From NCBI GenBank assembly GCA_029265355.1, contig JAJUJL010000010.1:101617-165616 (forward strand): DNA of 64,000 bases. Direction: 5' to 3'. Within the stretch, counting starts at the first letter, position 1. Every line of letters starts with the position of its first letter. Below are positions 51,589 to 59,281 of this stretch, one piece after another. Made by a program: the position numbers and the translations under genes. The notes under the pieces are model-generated. The model searched no databases. It was not told where the DNA came from and was given only the letters and a program-made list of their open reading frames with translations. Source of the stretch: Chloroflexota bacterium. GTDB taxonomy: Bacteria > Chloroflexota > Anaerolineae > Anaerolineales > UBA4823.

Positions 51589-51957
51589 TCACTGCGGCAT
51601 ATCGGGCTGCAGCAGCGCCAGCGTGTTACCGGTAGGATCCTTGAAGAATGCCAGGAAACCTACGCTGGGCACTTCCATCTTGGGCATGATCACTGTTCCG
51701 CCAAGCGCCTCAGCCTTAAGCAAGGTGTTTTCGATATCCTCGGTGTAAACATACACTGTAACAGTGCCAGCGGGATTTTCTGGCGTCACCGGGTTGAGCC
51801 CGCCGCCCATGCCCGGGGATTGCCCGGTGTCGATCGTGGTGTAGTTCATCTCCGGGAAGTCCTGGAACTTCCAGCCGAAAAGCTCGCCGTAGAATTTCTT
51901 GGCCGCTTCACGGTCATGACAGGAAATTTCGACGTGGATGAAAGGGTGGTTGGACAT
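51589..51957 (-). CDS. VOC-superfamily (glyoxalase-like) protein
   Basis: From the ATG at 51957 (AGGAG 8 nt upstream) the product is 122 residues. The single VOC domain reads HPFIHVEISCHDREAAKKFYGELFGWKFQD, YVYTEDIENTLLKAEALGGTVIMPKMEVPS and FKDPTGNTLALLQP. Metal-ligand positions (His near the start, Glu-like near the end) are partly visible. Members include dioxygenases, glyoxalases and antibiotic-binding proteins; none can be assigned here. A start 7 codons earlier has no ribosome-binding site. Confidence 0.88.
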   Translation of the reverse strand: MSNHPFIHVEISCHDREAAKKFYGELFGWKFQDFPEMNYTTIDTGQSPGMGGGLNPVTPENPAGTVTVYVYTEDIENTLLKAEALGGTVIMPKMEVPSVGFLAFFKDPTGNTLALLQPDMPQ

Positions 51958-52039
51958 CGCGGTTCTCCTTTGGCTCAAAAATCGGACTGGGTTGGTTGGA
52001 TATAATTTAGCACATATGTTCTATTGTGTCAAGACAAAA

Positions 52040-52078
52040 ATGGGGTGTGAGCGCGGCATTGCCGCGCTCACACCCCAT
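52040..52078 (-). terminator. Perfect 18-bp rho-independent terminator of the respiratory operon
   Basis: ATGGGGTGTGAGCGCGGC pairs perfectly with its complement around a 3-nt loop. On the minus strand it is followed by TTTTTGTC. It lies 27 nt beyond the stop of the ethylbenzene-dehydrogenase-type gene. Confidence 0.9.
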
Positions 52079-52105
52079 TCGGGCCTTTCTGATGGGCAAC
52101 GGGCG

Positions 52106-53086
52106 TCACTTCCAGGTTAGCGTCAATACCTCGCCGTAGACCTGGTGATCGTAGCCGCTGCCATTATCGGTGACTGCAATGCCAAAGGCGATCGGCTTGG
52201 GAGGGGTAAAGGTGACATCATCGTCATGCCCGGTGTCCAGGTCTCTGACCAACACGACCACCCATTTGCCATCCGCCCATGCGCCGCTGGCGAAGACGTC
52301 GCCGCGCGATCCGGTGATGGGGGTGAGAACATAGCCGGGGATCACCGCTCCTGGCGAAAGCTGGCTGGTATCCACCGGGCCTTCCTGCCCGGCAAAGATG
52401 TACGGGCTATCCTTCTCGACGGCGTTCACATACTGCGGGCCATTGCGCCGCTCGTTTTGGTTCACTTTCTCACCGCCAGCTTCCATCGCATCGTTGTAGT
52501 GAGCGCTTTCGGTGTCCAACACGTCGGCTCGCAGACCCAGCCATCGGTCATCTGCCTGCCCGGAGGGATTGGTGCGCGTCGATTTCCAATGCCATTGGTC
52601 GTAGCGAAACGCCTCGCTGTTGGCGGCCATGTACCATTTCTCGGGGTCGTCCTCCTGGTTGTGGCAGGTGGCGGCGCAGCCTTTGCTGGAAAACTCGGCA
52701 TCGTTTGACATCGGAAAGTGGATCATCAGGCGATCCTCCTCTCCGCCCTTCGAAAAGGCGCTGCCATCCCAGGTCCAGGCATTCTTAAGGTTGCTCTCTG
52801 TGGGATCTTCCCACGCCACGCGTATCGCGATCTGGCTGCCATCATACAAGGCTTTCAGACTCATGGCCGGCCCTGGCGGGGCATCGGCGCTTTTGACGCT
52901 GGATGTCACCAGGCGCAATTCTGGCGACCGCTCCCACAGGCTGTCTGCGCCATCCAAAGGCACCTGCTGCACCCTGGCAGCGACCAGTGTGTTTGGAGGC
53001 GGCGGTTGAGAATTTTGAGCACAGCCCGCCACCAGAAGGGCTAGCAAGAAGCAGCACCCCATCATTTTCATCGCAGTCGAACTCAT
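52106..53086 (-). CDS. Lipoprotein with ethylbenzene-dehydrogenase-type heme-binding domain
   Basis: From the ATG at 53086 (GGAG upstream) the product is 326 residues. A lipobox LLVAGC (Cys22) follows a short hydrophobic signal. The body matches EB_dh-type domains: SLKALYDGSQIAIRVAWEDPTES, RLMIHFPM, a Cys-x3-Cys-His motif (Cys137, Cys141, His142 in GCAATCHNQ) and KPIAFGIAVTDNGSG. These domains bind b-type heme in dehydrogenase gamma subunits. The extra CxxxCH suggests a covalent c-type heme. It is the last gene of the Rieske/cytochrome b operon, so it may act as an electron-accepting or sensor subunit outside the membrane. Confidence 0.82.
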   Translation of the reverse strand: MSSTAMKMMGCCFLLALLVAGCAQNSQPPPPNTLVAARVQQVPLDGADSLWERSPELRLVTSSVKSADAPPGPAMSLKALYDGSQIAIRVAWEDPTESNLKNAWTWDGSAFSKGGEEDRLMIHFPMSNDAEFSSKGCAATCHNQEDDPEKWYMAANSEAFRYDQWHWKSTRTNPSGQADDRWLGLRADVLDTESAHYNDAMEAGGEKVNQNERRNGPQYVNAVEKDSPYIFAGQEGPVDTSQLSPGAVIPGYVLTPITGSRGDVFASGAWADGKWVVVLVRDLDTGHDDDVTFTPPKPIAFGIAVTDNGSGYDHQVYGEVLTLTWK

Positions 53087-53157
53087 ATCCCAATCTCCAC
53101 AATCATTGTCCGGTGAGAGAGTCAGCCTACTTGCCAGATGCCCACCCACCTGTCGCC

Positions 53158-54675
53158 CTATTCGGCGGGCAGCGTTTGGGCAAAGGCGATCAGGTCGGCG
53201 ATTTCTTCCATCGTCCAACCCATGGCTTTTCCGATCGGCATCGGCTGCCCGGGCTGCCCGAAATACACCTTGTGGAAGAATTCCCAGGGATTGTCCAGCG
53301 CCAAAGTTCCGATGTATTCCGGCTCATCCGAGCTGCCGAAGTTGAGCTTCTTGCCATCGTCGCCGTGACAATAAGCGCACGTGTTAATGTACTTTTGTTC
53401 TCCCTGTGTGGGGTCGCCGGCGATGGTCTTATCGGCGTTGATGATGCTGGCGGTGTCCGCGATCTCTTCCTGGATGAACGTTGCCAACTCGTTCAAAGCA
53501 GCCTCATCCAGCCATTCCGAGAAATCATGGTCGGGGTTCTTCTGACCGGTCAACGCGCCGATGATTTCCTCGGCTGACATGCTGCTGGCTGCCAGGATGC
53601 CTTTGAAACCGGTGCGATGGGATCCGGAGCCATAGGCGCCATCCACCCCCTTGTAATCCCAGCCGTGGCACTCTTTGCATCGCCAGGTGTCCTCGCCGCT
53701 GCGGGTGTTGGTGGTCTGTGTGCTCCAGAGTGGATTATCGCCGTTGGGTGCGCTGCCTCCGACCACCGTCCACCATTTGTCGTAGAGCTGGCCCCCGAAG
53801 CTTGCCATTGGCTCGTTCGACAGCGTTTGAGCGTAAGCCATGACCGCGGCAACATCTTCACTGCTCCACTCGTTTCGTATGGCAGAGGGCATCGGCCAGC
53901 CAGCCTGGCCATAACGCACCTTGTGGATGAATTCCCAGGGATTGTCCAGCGCCAGGGCTCCGACGAATTCGAGCTCATCATAACTGCCAAAGTTGATGGC
54001 GCTGCCCTGCGGACCGTGGCAGTGAGTGCACACCTGGATATAGAGATCCTCACCTGCGGCTGCCTCGCCCTTTGCTGTCTTATCCTCATTGACCAGCTCT
54101 GAAGCATCCAGCAGCGTATCGGTGATAAAGAGCGCCAGGTCGGTCAGGTCTTGTTCATCCATCAACTCGGAGAAATCATGATCTGGGTTGGTGCTGCCCT
54201 GCAGGCTGGCCAGGACTTCCCAGCCAGGCTTGCTGGCAGATTGCAGGATGCCCATGAAGCCGGTGCGGTGCGAGCCCGAGCCATAGGCGCCGTCCACGCC
54301 TTTGTAGTCCCAACCGTGACATTCTTTACAGCGCCAGGTATCTGGCCCGCTGCGTGTATTGCTGGTCTGAGTTTTCCAGAGGGGATGGTCCCCCTCCGGC
54401 GCAGGCATACCCAGTTCGGCGAACCAGTTGTCATACAGCAAGCCGCCTCGCACCGGATCTCCACTCAGCTTCGGCTCGGGAGTGGGCGCAGTTGTCGCCG
54501 TGGGGGCAGAGGTGGCCGTCGGCGCCTGGGTGGGGGGCGGGTTGGTGGCTGTGGGCTGCGCCTGGGCTGGCTCAGCGGTCGGCGCAGGCGTGTTTTGGGC
54601 GCAGCCGTAAAGCAGTGCGCTGAGCAGCAGCATGAGACCAATGACCATCGTACTCGTTCTTACCAGGTTTTTCAT
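53158..54675 (-). CDS. Tetraheme c-type cytochrome lipoprotein with internal duplication
   Basis: The 505-residue protein has a lipobox LLYGC (Cys25), a Pro/Thr/Ala-rich linker (28-68) and four CxxCH heme motifs at 116-120, 216-220, 333-337 and 433-437. The second pair repeats the first with an exact offset of 217 residues. Long shared stretches such as CKECHGWDYKGVDGAYGSGS show a tandem gene-internal duplication. Each unit combines a CKECHGW-type domain with a class I-like cytochrome c (CTHCHGPQG / CAYCHGDDG). It probably accepts electrons from the Rieske/cytochrome b complex encoded just upstream. Length is unusual; no family name is firmly recognised. Confidence 0.92.
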   Translation of the reverse strand: MKNLVRTSTMVIGLMLLLSALLYGCAQNTPAPTAEPAQAQPTATNPPPTQAPTATSAPTATTAPTPEPKLSGDPVRGGLLYDNWFAELGMPAPEGDHPLWKTQTSNTRSGPDTWRCKECHGWDYKGVDGAYGSGSHRTGFMGILQSASKPGWEVLASLQGSTNPDHDFSELMDEQDLTDLALFITDTLLDASELVNEDKTAKGEAAAGEDLYIQVCTHCHGPQGSAINFGSYDELEFVGALALDNPWEFIHKVRYGQAGWPMPSAIRNEWSSEDVAAVMAYAQTLSNEPMASFGGQLYDKWWTVVGGSAPNGDNPLWSTQTTNTRSGEDTWRCKECHGWDYKGVDGAYGSGSHRTGFKGILAASSMSAEEIIGALTGQKNPDHDFSEWLDEAALNELATFIQEEIADTASIINADKTIAGDPTQGEQKYINTCAYCHGDDGKKLNFGSSDEPEYIGTLALDNPWEFFHKVYFGQPGQPMPIGKAMGWTMEEIADLIAFAQTLPAE

Positions 54676-54688
54676 AGTGTTATCCTCC

Positions 54689-55810
54689 TCAAAGGGTAGC
54701 TAAAACAGTAAGCACAACAATGGCGCTGATGACAGCGATGGCCAGTGCGGTTGCCAGCGGCCTGCGCCACGGGCGACGCTCTTCGCTGCGGTCGATAAAC
54801 GGGAGCGCCAACAAACCACCGATCAACGCACCAGGCAGCAAGATGGCTGCGACGGGTTCCAATGGCCCCGGGAAATATTTGAGCATCTGGTACAGCGAAA
54901 GGAAATACCACTGCGGGCGGGGGATAAAATCGGCGCTGGTGGGGTCGGCTGGGAATTCCAGCGGGGCGCGCCAATTCCAGCTCACGAAGATCAAGAGAAT
55001 CAGCAGAGCGGTACCAATCATGGCATCCAGCGTCATCCAATGTGGGAAAAAGGGCACGAATTTTTTCGAGTCCCGCTTGCCTTTCTCGGTGATGGCTGGG
55101 GCAATCCCGTGATAGCGGAGCTGGTGGATGTGCAGGATCACCAGGCTCAAGATTCCCAAGGGCAAGAGCAGCACATGCAATACATAAAAACGCGTCAAGG
55201 TTGCCTGTCCCAGGATAGAACCCCCTTGCAAGATGCGCTTGATCCAGGTTCCGGCCAGCGGTGTTGAACCGGCAATCTCCATACCCACTTTGGTCGCCCA
55301 GTAACCGCTCTGGTCCCAGGGAAGCAAGGCGCCGGTGAAAGCGAAACCCAGCACCACGAGCAGCATCAAAACGCCCGCCATCCAGGTGATCTCACGCGGC
55401 TTCTTGTAGGCGCCCATGAAGTAGGTGCGCAGCAGATGCAAAAAGAGCAGGATCACCAGGGCGCTGGCGTTGTACACGTGCACGCCTCGCACCAGCCAGC
55501 CAGCTGGCAGCGTGTAGGTGATGTAATCGACGCTGTCGTAGGCGCTGCTGATTCCCGGGTCGTAATAGAAGGTCATCAAGATGCCGCTGAAAAGCTGCAA
55601 TGCCAGGCTGATCAGCGAAACGCCGCCCAAGGAGTACAGCACATTCTTATGCACGTACAGCGGCACCGGGTAAGTGAAGAACTTGCGCAAAGGCAAGGCT
55701 AAACCGGTGCGCGCGTCGAGCCATCCCCAAACAGCACCGACCCAGCTTCCTATGCCCCTGGAACGGTGGGGGATTGAGATGCGATCGATCTTGTTGTGTT
55801 CGACTTCCAT
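54689..55810 (-). CDS. Cytochrome b (b6-type, fused core) of a Rieske/cytochrome b complex
   Basis: The 373-residue protein has about eight membrane helices. Heme ligands are His111/His125 (14 apart) and His212/His227 (15 apart), the b6-type spacing. A conserved GxxLPWDQSGYWA lies between. The Qo-site PEWY motif is PQWY (residues 299-302 in FIPRPQWYFLSLY), so the usual Glu is Gln. Helices beyond it correspond to subunit IV. It oxidises quinol and passes electrons to the Rieske protein. Operon order is Rieske, cytochrome b, tetraheme cytochrome, EB_dh lipoprotein. Confidence 0.95.
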   Translation of the reverse strand: MEVEHNKIDRISIPHRSRGIGSWVGAVWGWLDARTGLALPLRKFFTYPVPLYVHKNVLYSLGGVSLISLALQLFSGILMTFYYDPGISSAYDSVDYITYTLPAGWLVRGVHVYNASALVILLFLHLLRTYFMGAYKKPREITWMAGVLMLLVVLGFAFTGALLPWDQSGYWATKVGMEIAGSTPLAGTWIKRILQGGSILGQATLTRFYVLHVLLLPLGILSLVILHIHQLRYHGIAPAITEKGKRDSKKFVPFFPHWMTLDAMIGTALLILLIFVSWNWRAPLEFPADPTSADFIPRPQWYFLSLYQMLKYFPGPLEPVAAILLPGALIGGLLALPFIDRSEERRPWRRPLATALAIAVISAIVVLTVLATL

Positions 55811-55870
55811 AGCGCCTCCACGAGCCCTGTTCGAGCAGGATCTGGTTAAGCAGCGATCCGAAAATTATTG

Positions 55871-55914
55871 GGGTGTGGAGGTCGCGCTGCGTTGTGCAGC
55901 GCACCACCCCCACC
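55871..55914. other. Hairpin in the Rieske to cytochrome b gap
   Basis: GCGCTGC and GCAGCGC pair around a small loop, extended by GGGTG/CACCC flanks. It may modulate the stoichiometry of the two transcripts or resemble the GCGGC palindromes elsewhere in the window. Confidence 0.35.
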
Positions 55915-55937
55915 TCTCTCGAAACATTGGATGGGTT

Positions 55938-56459
55938 TTATACAAACGCCAGCAATTTGCCGTTTTCGATGCGCGTTTCCAGGCGGTTGAGCGCCTTGGG
56001 AGGCGGTCCGCTGAGCACCTCTCCCTGGCGTGAGAATAGCCCCAGGTGGCAGGGACAGGCGAACTGCTGTTGAGCGTCATCCCAGCGCACGTTGCAGCCG
56101 AGGTGGGTGCATGTGCCACTCAGCACTGTGTAGGAGGAGCCATCCTCGCTGTATGCGTACAGCACCCCGCGCAGCTCCCCTTTGCGCCACAGGTCCGTCG
56201 TGCGCAACAGATAGGTCACCCGATGCATCTGACCGGGAGGCAGCTCGTTGAGCGCGCCAACTTCGATCCATTCGCCTGCCGGCGCGGTGAGCGAATGACC
56301 CAGCAAAAAACGAACGCTTCCCCCTCCCACTGCCGTCAGGCTAAGCCCGGTCACGGACCAGAAACACAGGCGGAGAAAACCTTGTCGGCTGTGAGCGCGC
56401 TCGTCCCATTCGCCATTCTCTGATTCAAGATCGGGTAGGTTGTACAGGTGTTTATCCAT
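55938..56459 (-). CDS. Rieske iron-sulfur protein
   Basis: The 173-residue protein has an N-terminal cytoplasmic segment, one membrane/Tat-like hydrophobic stretch (about 30-55) and a Rieske domain. Cluster ligands are Cys117 and His119 (CTHLGC, Cys122 disulfide partner) and Cys135 with His138 (CPCHLGLF, Cys137 partner). It accepts an electron from quinol at cytochrome b and passes it to the cytochrome. The CPCHLG form differs from the common CPCHGS. First gene of a four-gene respiratory operon, 221 nt downstream of the regulator gene. Confidence 0.95.
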   Translation of the reverse strand: MDKHLYNLPDLESENGEWDERAHSRQGFLRLCFWSVTGLSLTAVGGGSVRFLLGHSLTAPAGEWIEVGALNELPPGQMHRVTYLLRTTDLWRKGELRGVLYAYSEDGSSYTVLSGTCTHLGCNVRWDDAQQQFACPCHLGLFSRQGEVLSGPPPKALNRLETRIENGKLLAFV

Positions 56460-56542
56460 GGCTTTGGAATCCTTACCGGCTAAAATCTCCTGCGCAATTG
56501 GTTAAGGAAAGCACGGGATGACAAAAGATCGTGGCTGTTAAG

Positions 56543-56581
56543 GGGTTTTCCTGGGCGGCAAAGCCGCCCAAAACAAAACCC
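56543..56581. terminator. Nested hairpin between the response regulator and Rieske genes
   Basis: TGGGCGGC/GCCGCCCA with outer arms GGGTTTT/AAAACCC. A very similar nested hairpin is at 63859-63899, suggesting a repeated terminator-like element. It separates the signalling genes from the respiratory operon. Confidence 0.55.
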
Positions 56582-56635
56582 AAAGCCCTATCTGCCGTGT
56601 TGGCGTTAGTTTAATTCAGGAATGAGAGGGGATGA

Positions 56636-56654
56636 GTCACCCGATCGGGGTGAC
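56636..56654. promoter_or_regulatory. Palindrome GTCACCC...GGGTGAC after the regulator gene
   Basis: Seven-bp arms with a CGATCG-type centre lie just beyond the response-regulator stop codon and about 180 nt upstream of the Rieske gene. It could be an operator for the respiratory operon or a terminator stem. Confidence 0.35.
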
Positions 56655-56679
56655 GTTGTCCGATCAAGAGGGTGATCTT

Positions 56680-57354
56680 TTACCCGAGGTGCAGCAAACC
56701 ACGTTGGATGGCATACGCCACCAGGGCAGCTTTGTCGTCCAGGTTCAGCTTCTGGTAAATGCGCTGGCGGTGAGTCTTGACGGTGTTCATGCTGATCACC
56801 AGCCGCCTGGAGATCATGCTGTTGGTCAGCCCCTGGGCAATCAGCGTCAGGATTTCGCGCTCGCGTGGCGTCAGGGGATCATCTTCGGCTGGCTTTGGAT
56901 TTTGCCGGATGTAGTCGCGCACGATCGAACCAGCCAGCTCTGGGGGAAGATACACCCCGTTGCGGTGGACGGCGCGGATGGCATTGAATAGCCCTTCGCT
57001 GCCGGCGCCCTTCAGGATATAGCCAGATGCGCCAGCGTGCAGCGCTTCGAAGAAGAAAGCTTCCTCTTCATGCATGGTCATCATCAAGACGCGCACGTCG
57101 GGAAATTCCCTCGATATCATCGCGGCCACTTCCAGGCCATTCTTGCGCGGCATCGTGATATCCAGCAGCGCAATATGGGGGCGGAGCAGCCGTATCTGGG
57201 CCAGTGCCTCGTCGCCGTCGCCCGCTTGCCCCACCACCACGAAATCTGGAACTTCTTCCAACAGGGATACCAACCCCTCTCTCACCATGGTGTGGTCTTC
57301 GGCAACGACAATACGTATCACGTTCTTGGATTTTGCGTGCCCTTTGTCTGTCAT
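56680..57354 (-). CDS. NarL/FixJ-family response regulator
   Basis: The 224-residue protein has a receiver domain with phospho-acceptor Asp65 (ALLDITMPRKNG), Glu-Asp 19-20 and Lys in YILKGAG. A LuxR-type HTH follows: LTPREREILTLIAQGLTNSMISRRLVISMNTVKTHRQRIYQKL. It is predicted to bind DNA when phosphorylated by one or both upstream kinases. It probably controls the respiratory operon that lies immediately downstream on the same strand. Confidence 0.95.
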   Translation of the reverse strand: MTDKGHAKSKNVIRIVVAEDHTMVREGLVSLLEEVPDFVVVGQAGDGDEALAQIRLLRPHIALLDITMPRKNGLEVAAMISREFPDVRVLMMTMHEEEAFFFEALHAGASGYILKGAGSEGLFNAIRAVHRNGVYLPPELAGSIVRDYIRQNPKPAEDDPLTPREREILTLIAQGLTNSMISRRLVISMNTVKTHRQRIYQKLNLDDKAALVAYAIQRGLLHLG

Positions 57355-57367
57355 CTATTCCCCCTTG

Positions 57368-59179
57368 TCATAAAGGAATGGCAACCCGCAAAGTGGTGCC
57401 CTGCCCGGGAGCGCTGGCGATGCTCACCTCTCCACCCAGCAATGAGGCGCGTTCCTTCATGCCGGCTAATCCCAACCCGCGCCCGCGGTCATCGGCGAAA
57501 ACCGACTTGCCCGGCTCCAGGCCCAGGCCATCATCGATCATGGTCATCACCACTTCCCCATTGGACTGTTCGAGGTGGATGTGCAGGTTTTTAGCCTGGC
57601 TGTGCCGGGCAACGTTGCTCATGGCTTCTTGCGCAATGCGAAACAGCGTTGTTTCGATCTCGCCAGGCAGGCGAGAAAGCAATCTCACATCCAGGTTTAC
57701 GCTCACCCCAGCAGGTCGCAGGGCATGATCACTCATCCATCCCAGTGCAGGGACAAGGCCAAGTTCGTCCAGGATACCCGGCCGCATGGCAGCGATGATG
57801 CGGCGCAGATTCGTGATCGCCTGCTGGGTCAGAGCGCGGACGCGGTTCAGCCTTTCTGGCAGCTCAAGTTGATTGGATGGATTCGTGCGGGACAACTGCT
57901 CCATGCTCAGGTCCACGGCAGTCAGCGCCTGACCGATCTCGTCGTGCAACTCGCGGGCGATACGGGCGCGTTCTTCCTCTTGTGCGGTGATCGAACGGCG
58001 CAGGAGCTGGCGGATCAATGTCCCCTGCTGGCGTAAATCCTCGGTCTTTGCGCGCACGCGCACCTCCAGGGTTTCATTCCAGGCAGTCAGTTCCTGAATA
58101 TTGGCCAATAGCTGCGCCCGCATACGCTCCAAGGCTGCCGCCAGGATGCCGATCTCGCCTTGCTGCGTGCTGTGCAGTGGCATCGATAGGTTTCCGCTGG
58201 CAATCTCCTCTGCAGCCGTGGTCAACTCACGCACGGGTCTCAATAACCAGCGCGCGCCCAAGAGCGTGGCAGCCCACAGGCTGGCCAGGGTTACCCCTCC
58301 CAGAACGACCATGCCGTAGCGCAGACGCTGGACGCCGGCAAATGTCTCCGCCTCATCACCGCCGACAGCTACACCCCAAGGCGCCATTTTTAGGGGAACA
58401 AACGCCATCACATGCCGCTCTCCCTGGATTTCACCGGGCAGAGCGTATTCAATCGGGACAACCTCCACACTTGCGCTGCGCGACGCCATCGCCTGCCGGT
58501 AAAAGGTGTGATGCTCTCCAGGCGACAGGTAGGGGATGGATTGGTTGGTGGATGCCAACGTGAGCCCGGCGCTGGTGACCAGGCTGGCGTGCCCGGAGAT
58601 TCCCAGCGTGGCGGCTTCCTCCAACATCGACAGGATGCTTGGGTTATCTAAATCCATTGCGCCGATGATCAAGCCGCTGAATCGGGATTCAATATGGATC
58701 GGCACAGCGATGAGAACCAGGTGGCTCGCACTCTGCGGATCGTAAAATGGCTCAGATAGCGTCACCGCTTGTTGTGAGTAGGCCAGTTCGATAAAGTCTT
58801 GCTGAAGCAGATCAGTCCCGGCTGGAAACAGGTCTGGTGGATGGATCAGGATCGATTCGCCGTCTGAATTCAGGAAAATCATACCTGAAGCGCTGTTGTT
58901 GCCATGTGTTTTCTGATATGCCCTTTGTTCGGCTTCGGCTACAGCGCGCAAAGTCTCAGGGCTATACTCGGAAAATTGCCCGGCTCTTTCAAGCCCGGCG
59001 ATGGTTTGTTCGATCAGGCTGTCTATCTGCCTGGCAGCCATCTGAGCGATCACCATGCGTTCTTCAAGTATGCGTGTGGTGCTCTCTTGCAGAGCCTTCT
59101 CTGCCAGGAGCGAGAATGCCAGGAAGAGCAAGACAAAGCCCAGGCTGATCGCCAGGGCCAGGCGCGACCACAGGTTCAT
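57368..59179 (-). CDS. Sensor histidine kinase with extracellular Cache domain (HisKA_3 type)
   Basis: The 603-residue protein has two membrane helices (about 7-26 and 288-312) enclosing a roughly 260-residue extracellular region with Cache-like features (SGMIFLNSDGESILIHPP, PFYDPQSASHLVLIAVPI). A HAMP domain, a coiled coil and a HisKA_3 box with phospho-acceptor RIARELHDEIGQALTAV follow. HATPase motifs are IAQEAMSNVARHSQAKN and GRGLGLAGMKERASLLGG. It senses an extracytoplasmic small molecule and phosphorylates the NarL-type regulator encoded 13 nt downstream. Confidence 0.93.
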   Translation of the reverse strand: MNLWSRLALAISLGFVLLFLAFSLLAEKALQESTTRILEERMVIAQMAARQIDSLIEQTIAGLERAGQFSEYSPETLRAVAEAEQRAYQKTHGNNSASGMIFLNSDGESILIHPPDLFPAGTDLLQQDFIELAYSQQAVTLSEPFYDPQSASHLVLIAVPIHIESRFSGLIIGAMDLDNPSILSMLEEAATLGISGHASLVTSAGLTLASTNQSIPYLSPGEHHTFYRQAMASRSASVEVVPIEYALPGEIQGERHVMAFVPLKMAPWGVAVGGDEAETFAGVQRLRYGMVVLGGVTLASLWAATLLGARWLLRPVRELTTAAEEIASGNLSMPLHSTQQGEIGILAAALERMRAQLLANIQELTAWNETLEVRVRAKTEDLRQQGTLIRQLLRRSITAQEEERARIARELHDEIGQALTAVDLSMEQLSRTNPSNQLELPERLNRVRALTQQAITNLRRIIAAMRPGILDELGLVPALGWMSDHALRPAGVSVNLDVRLLSRLPGEIETTLFRIAQEAMSNVARHSQAKNLHIHLEQSNGEVVMTMIDDGLGLEPGKSVFADDRGRGLGLAGMKERASLLGGEVSIASAPGQGTTLRVAIPL

Positions 59180-59281
59180 CCTCGAATTCCATTGGTTTCG
59201 AAATCGAAGCGGACCTTACCGTCTATCACAGAGTGCATCGGCGGATCTCAAATTAAGTAGTCCAGGTCAGGCAAATGAGAT

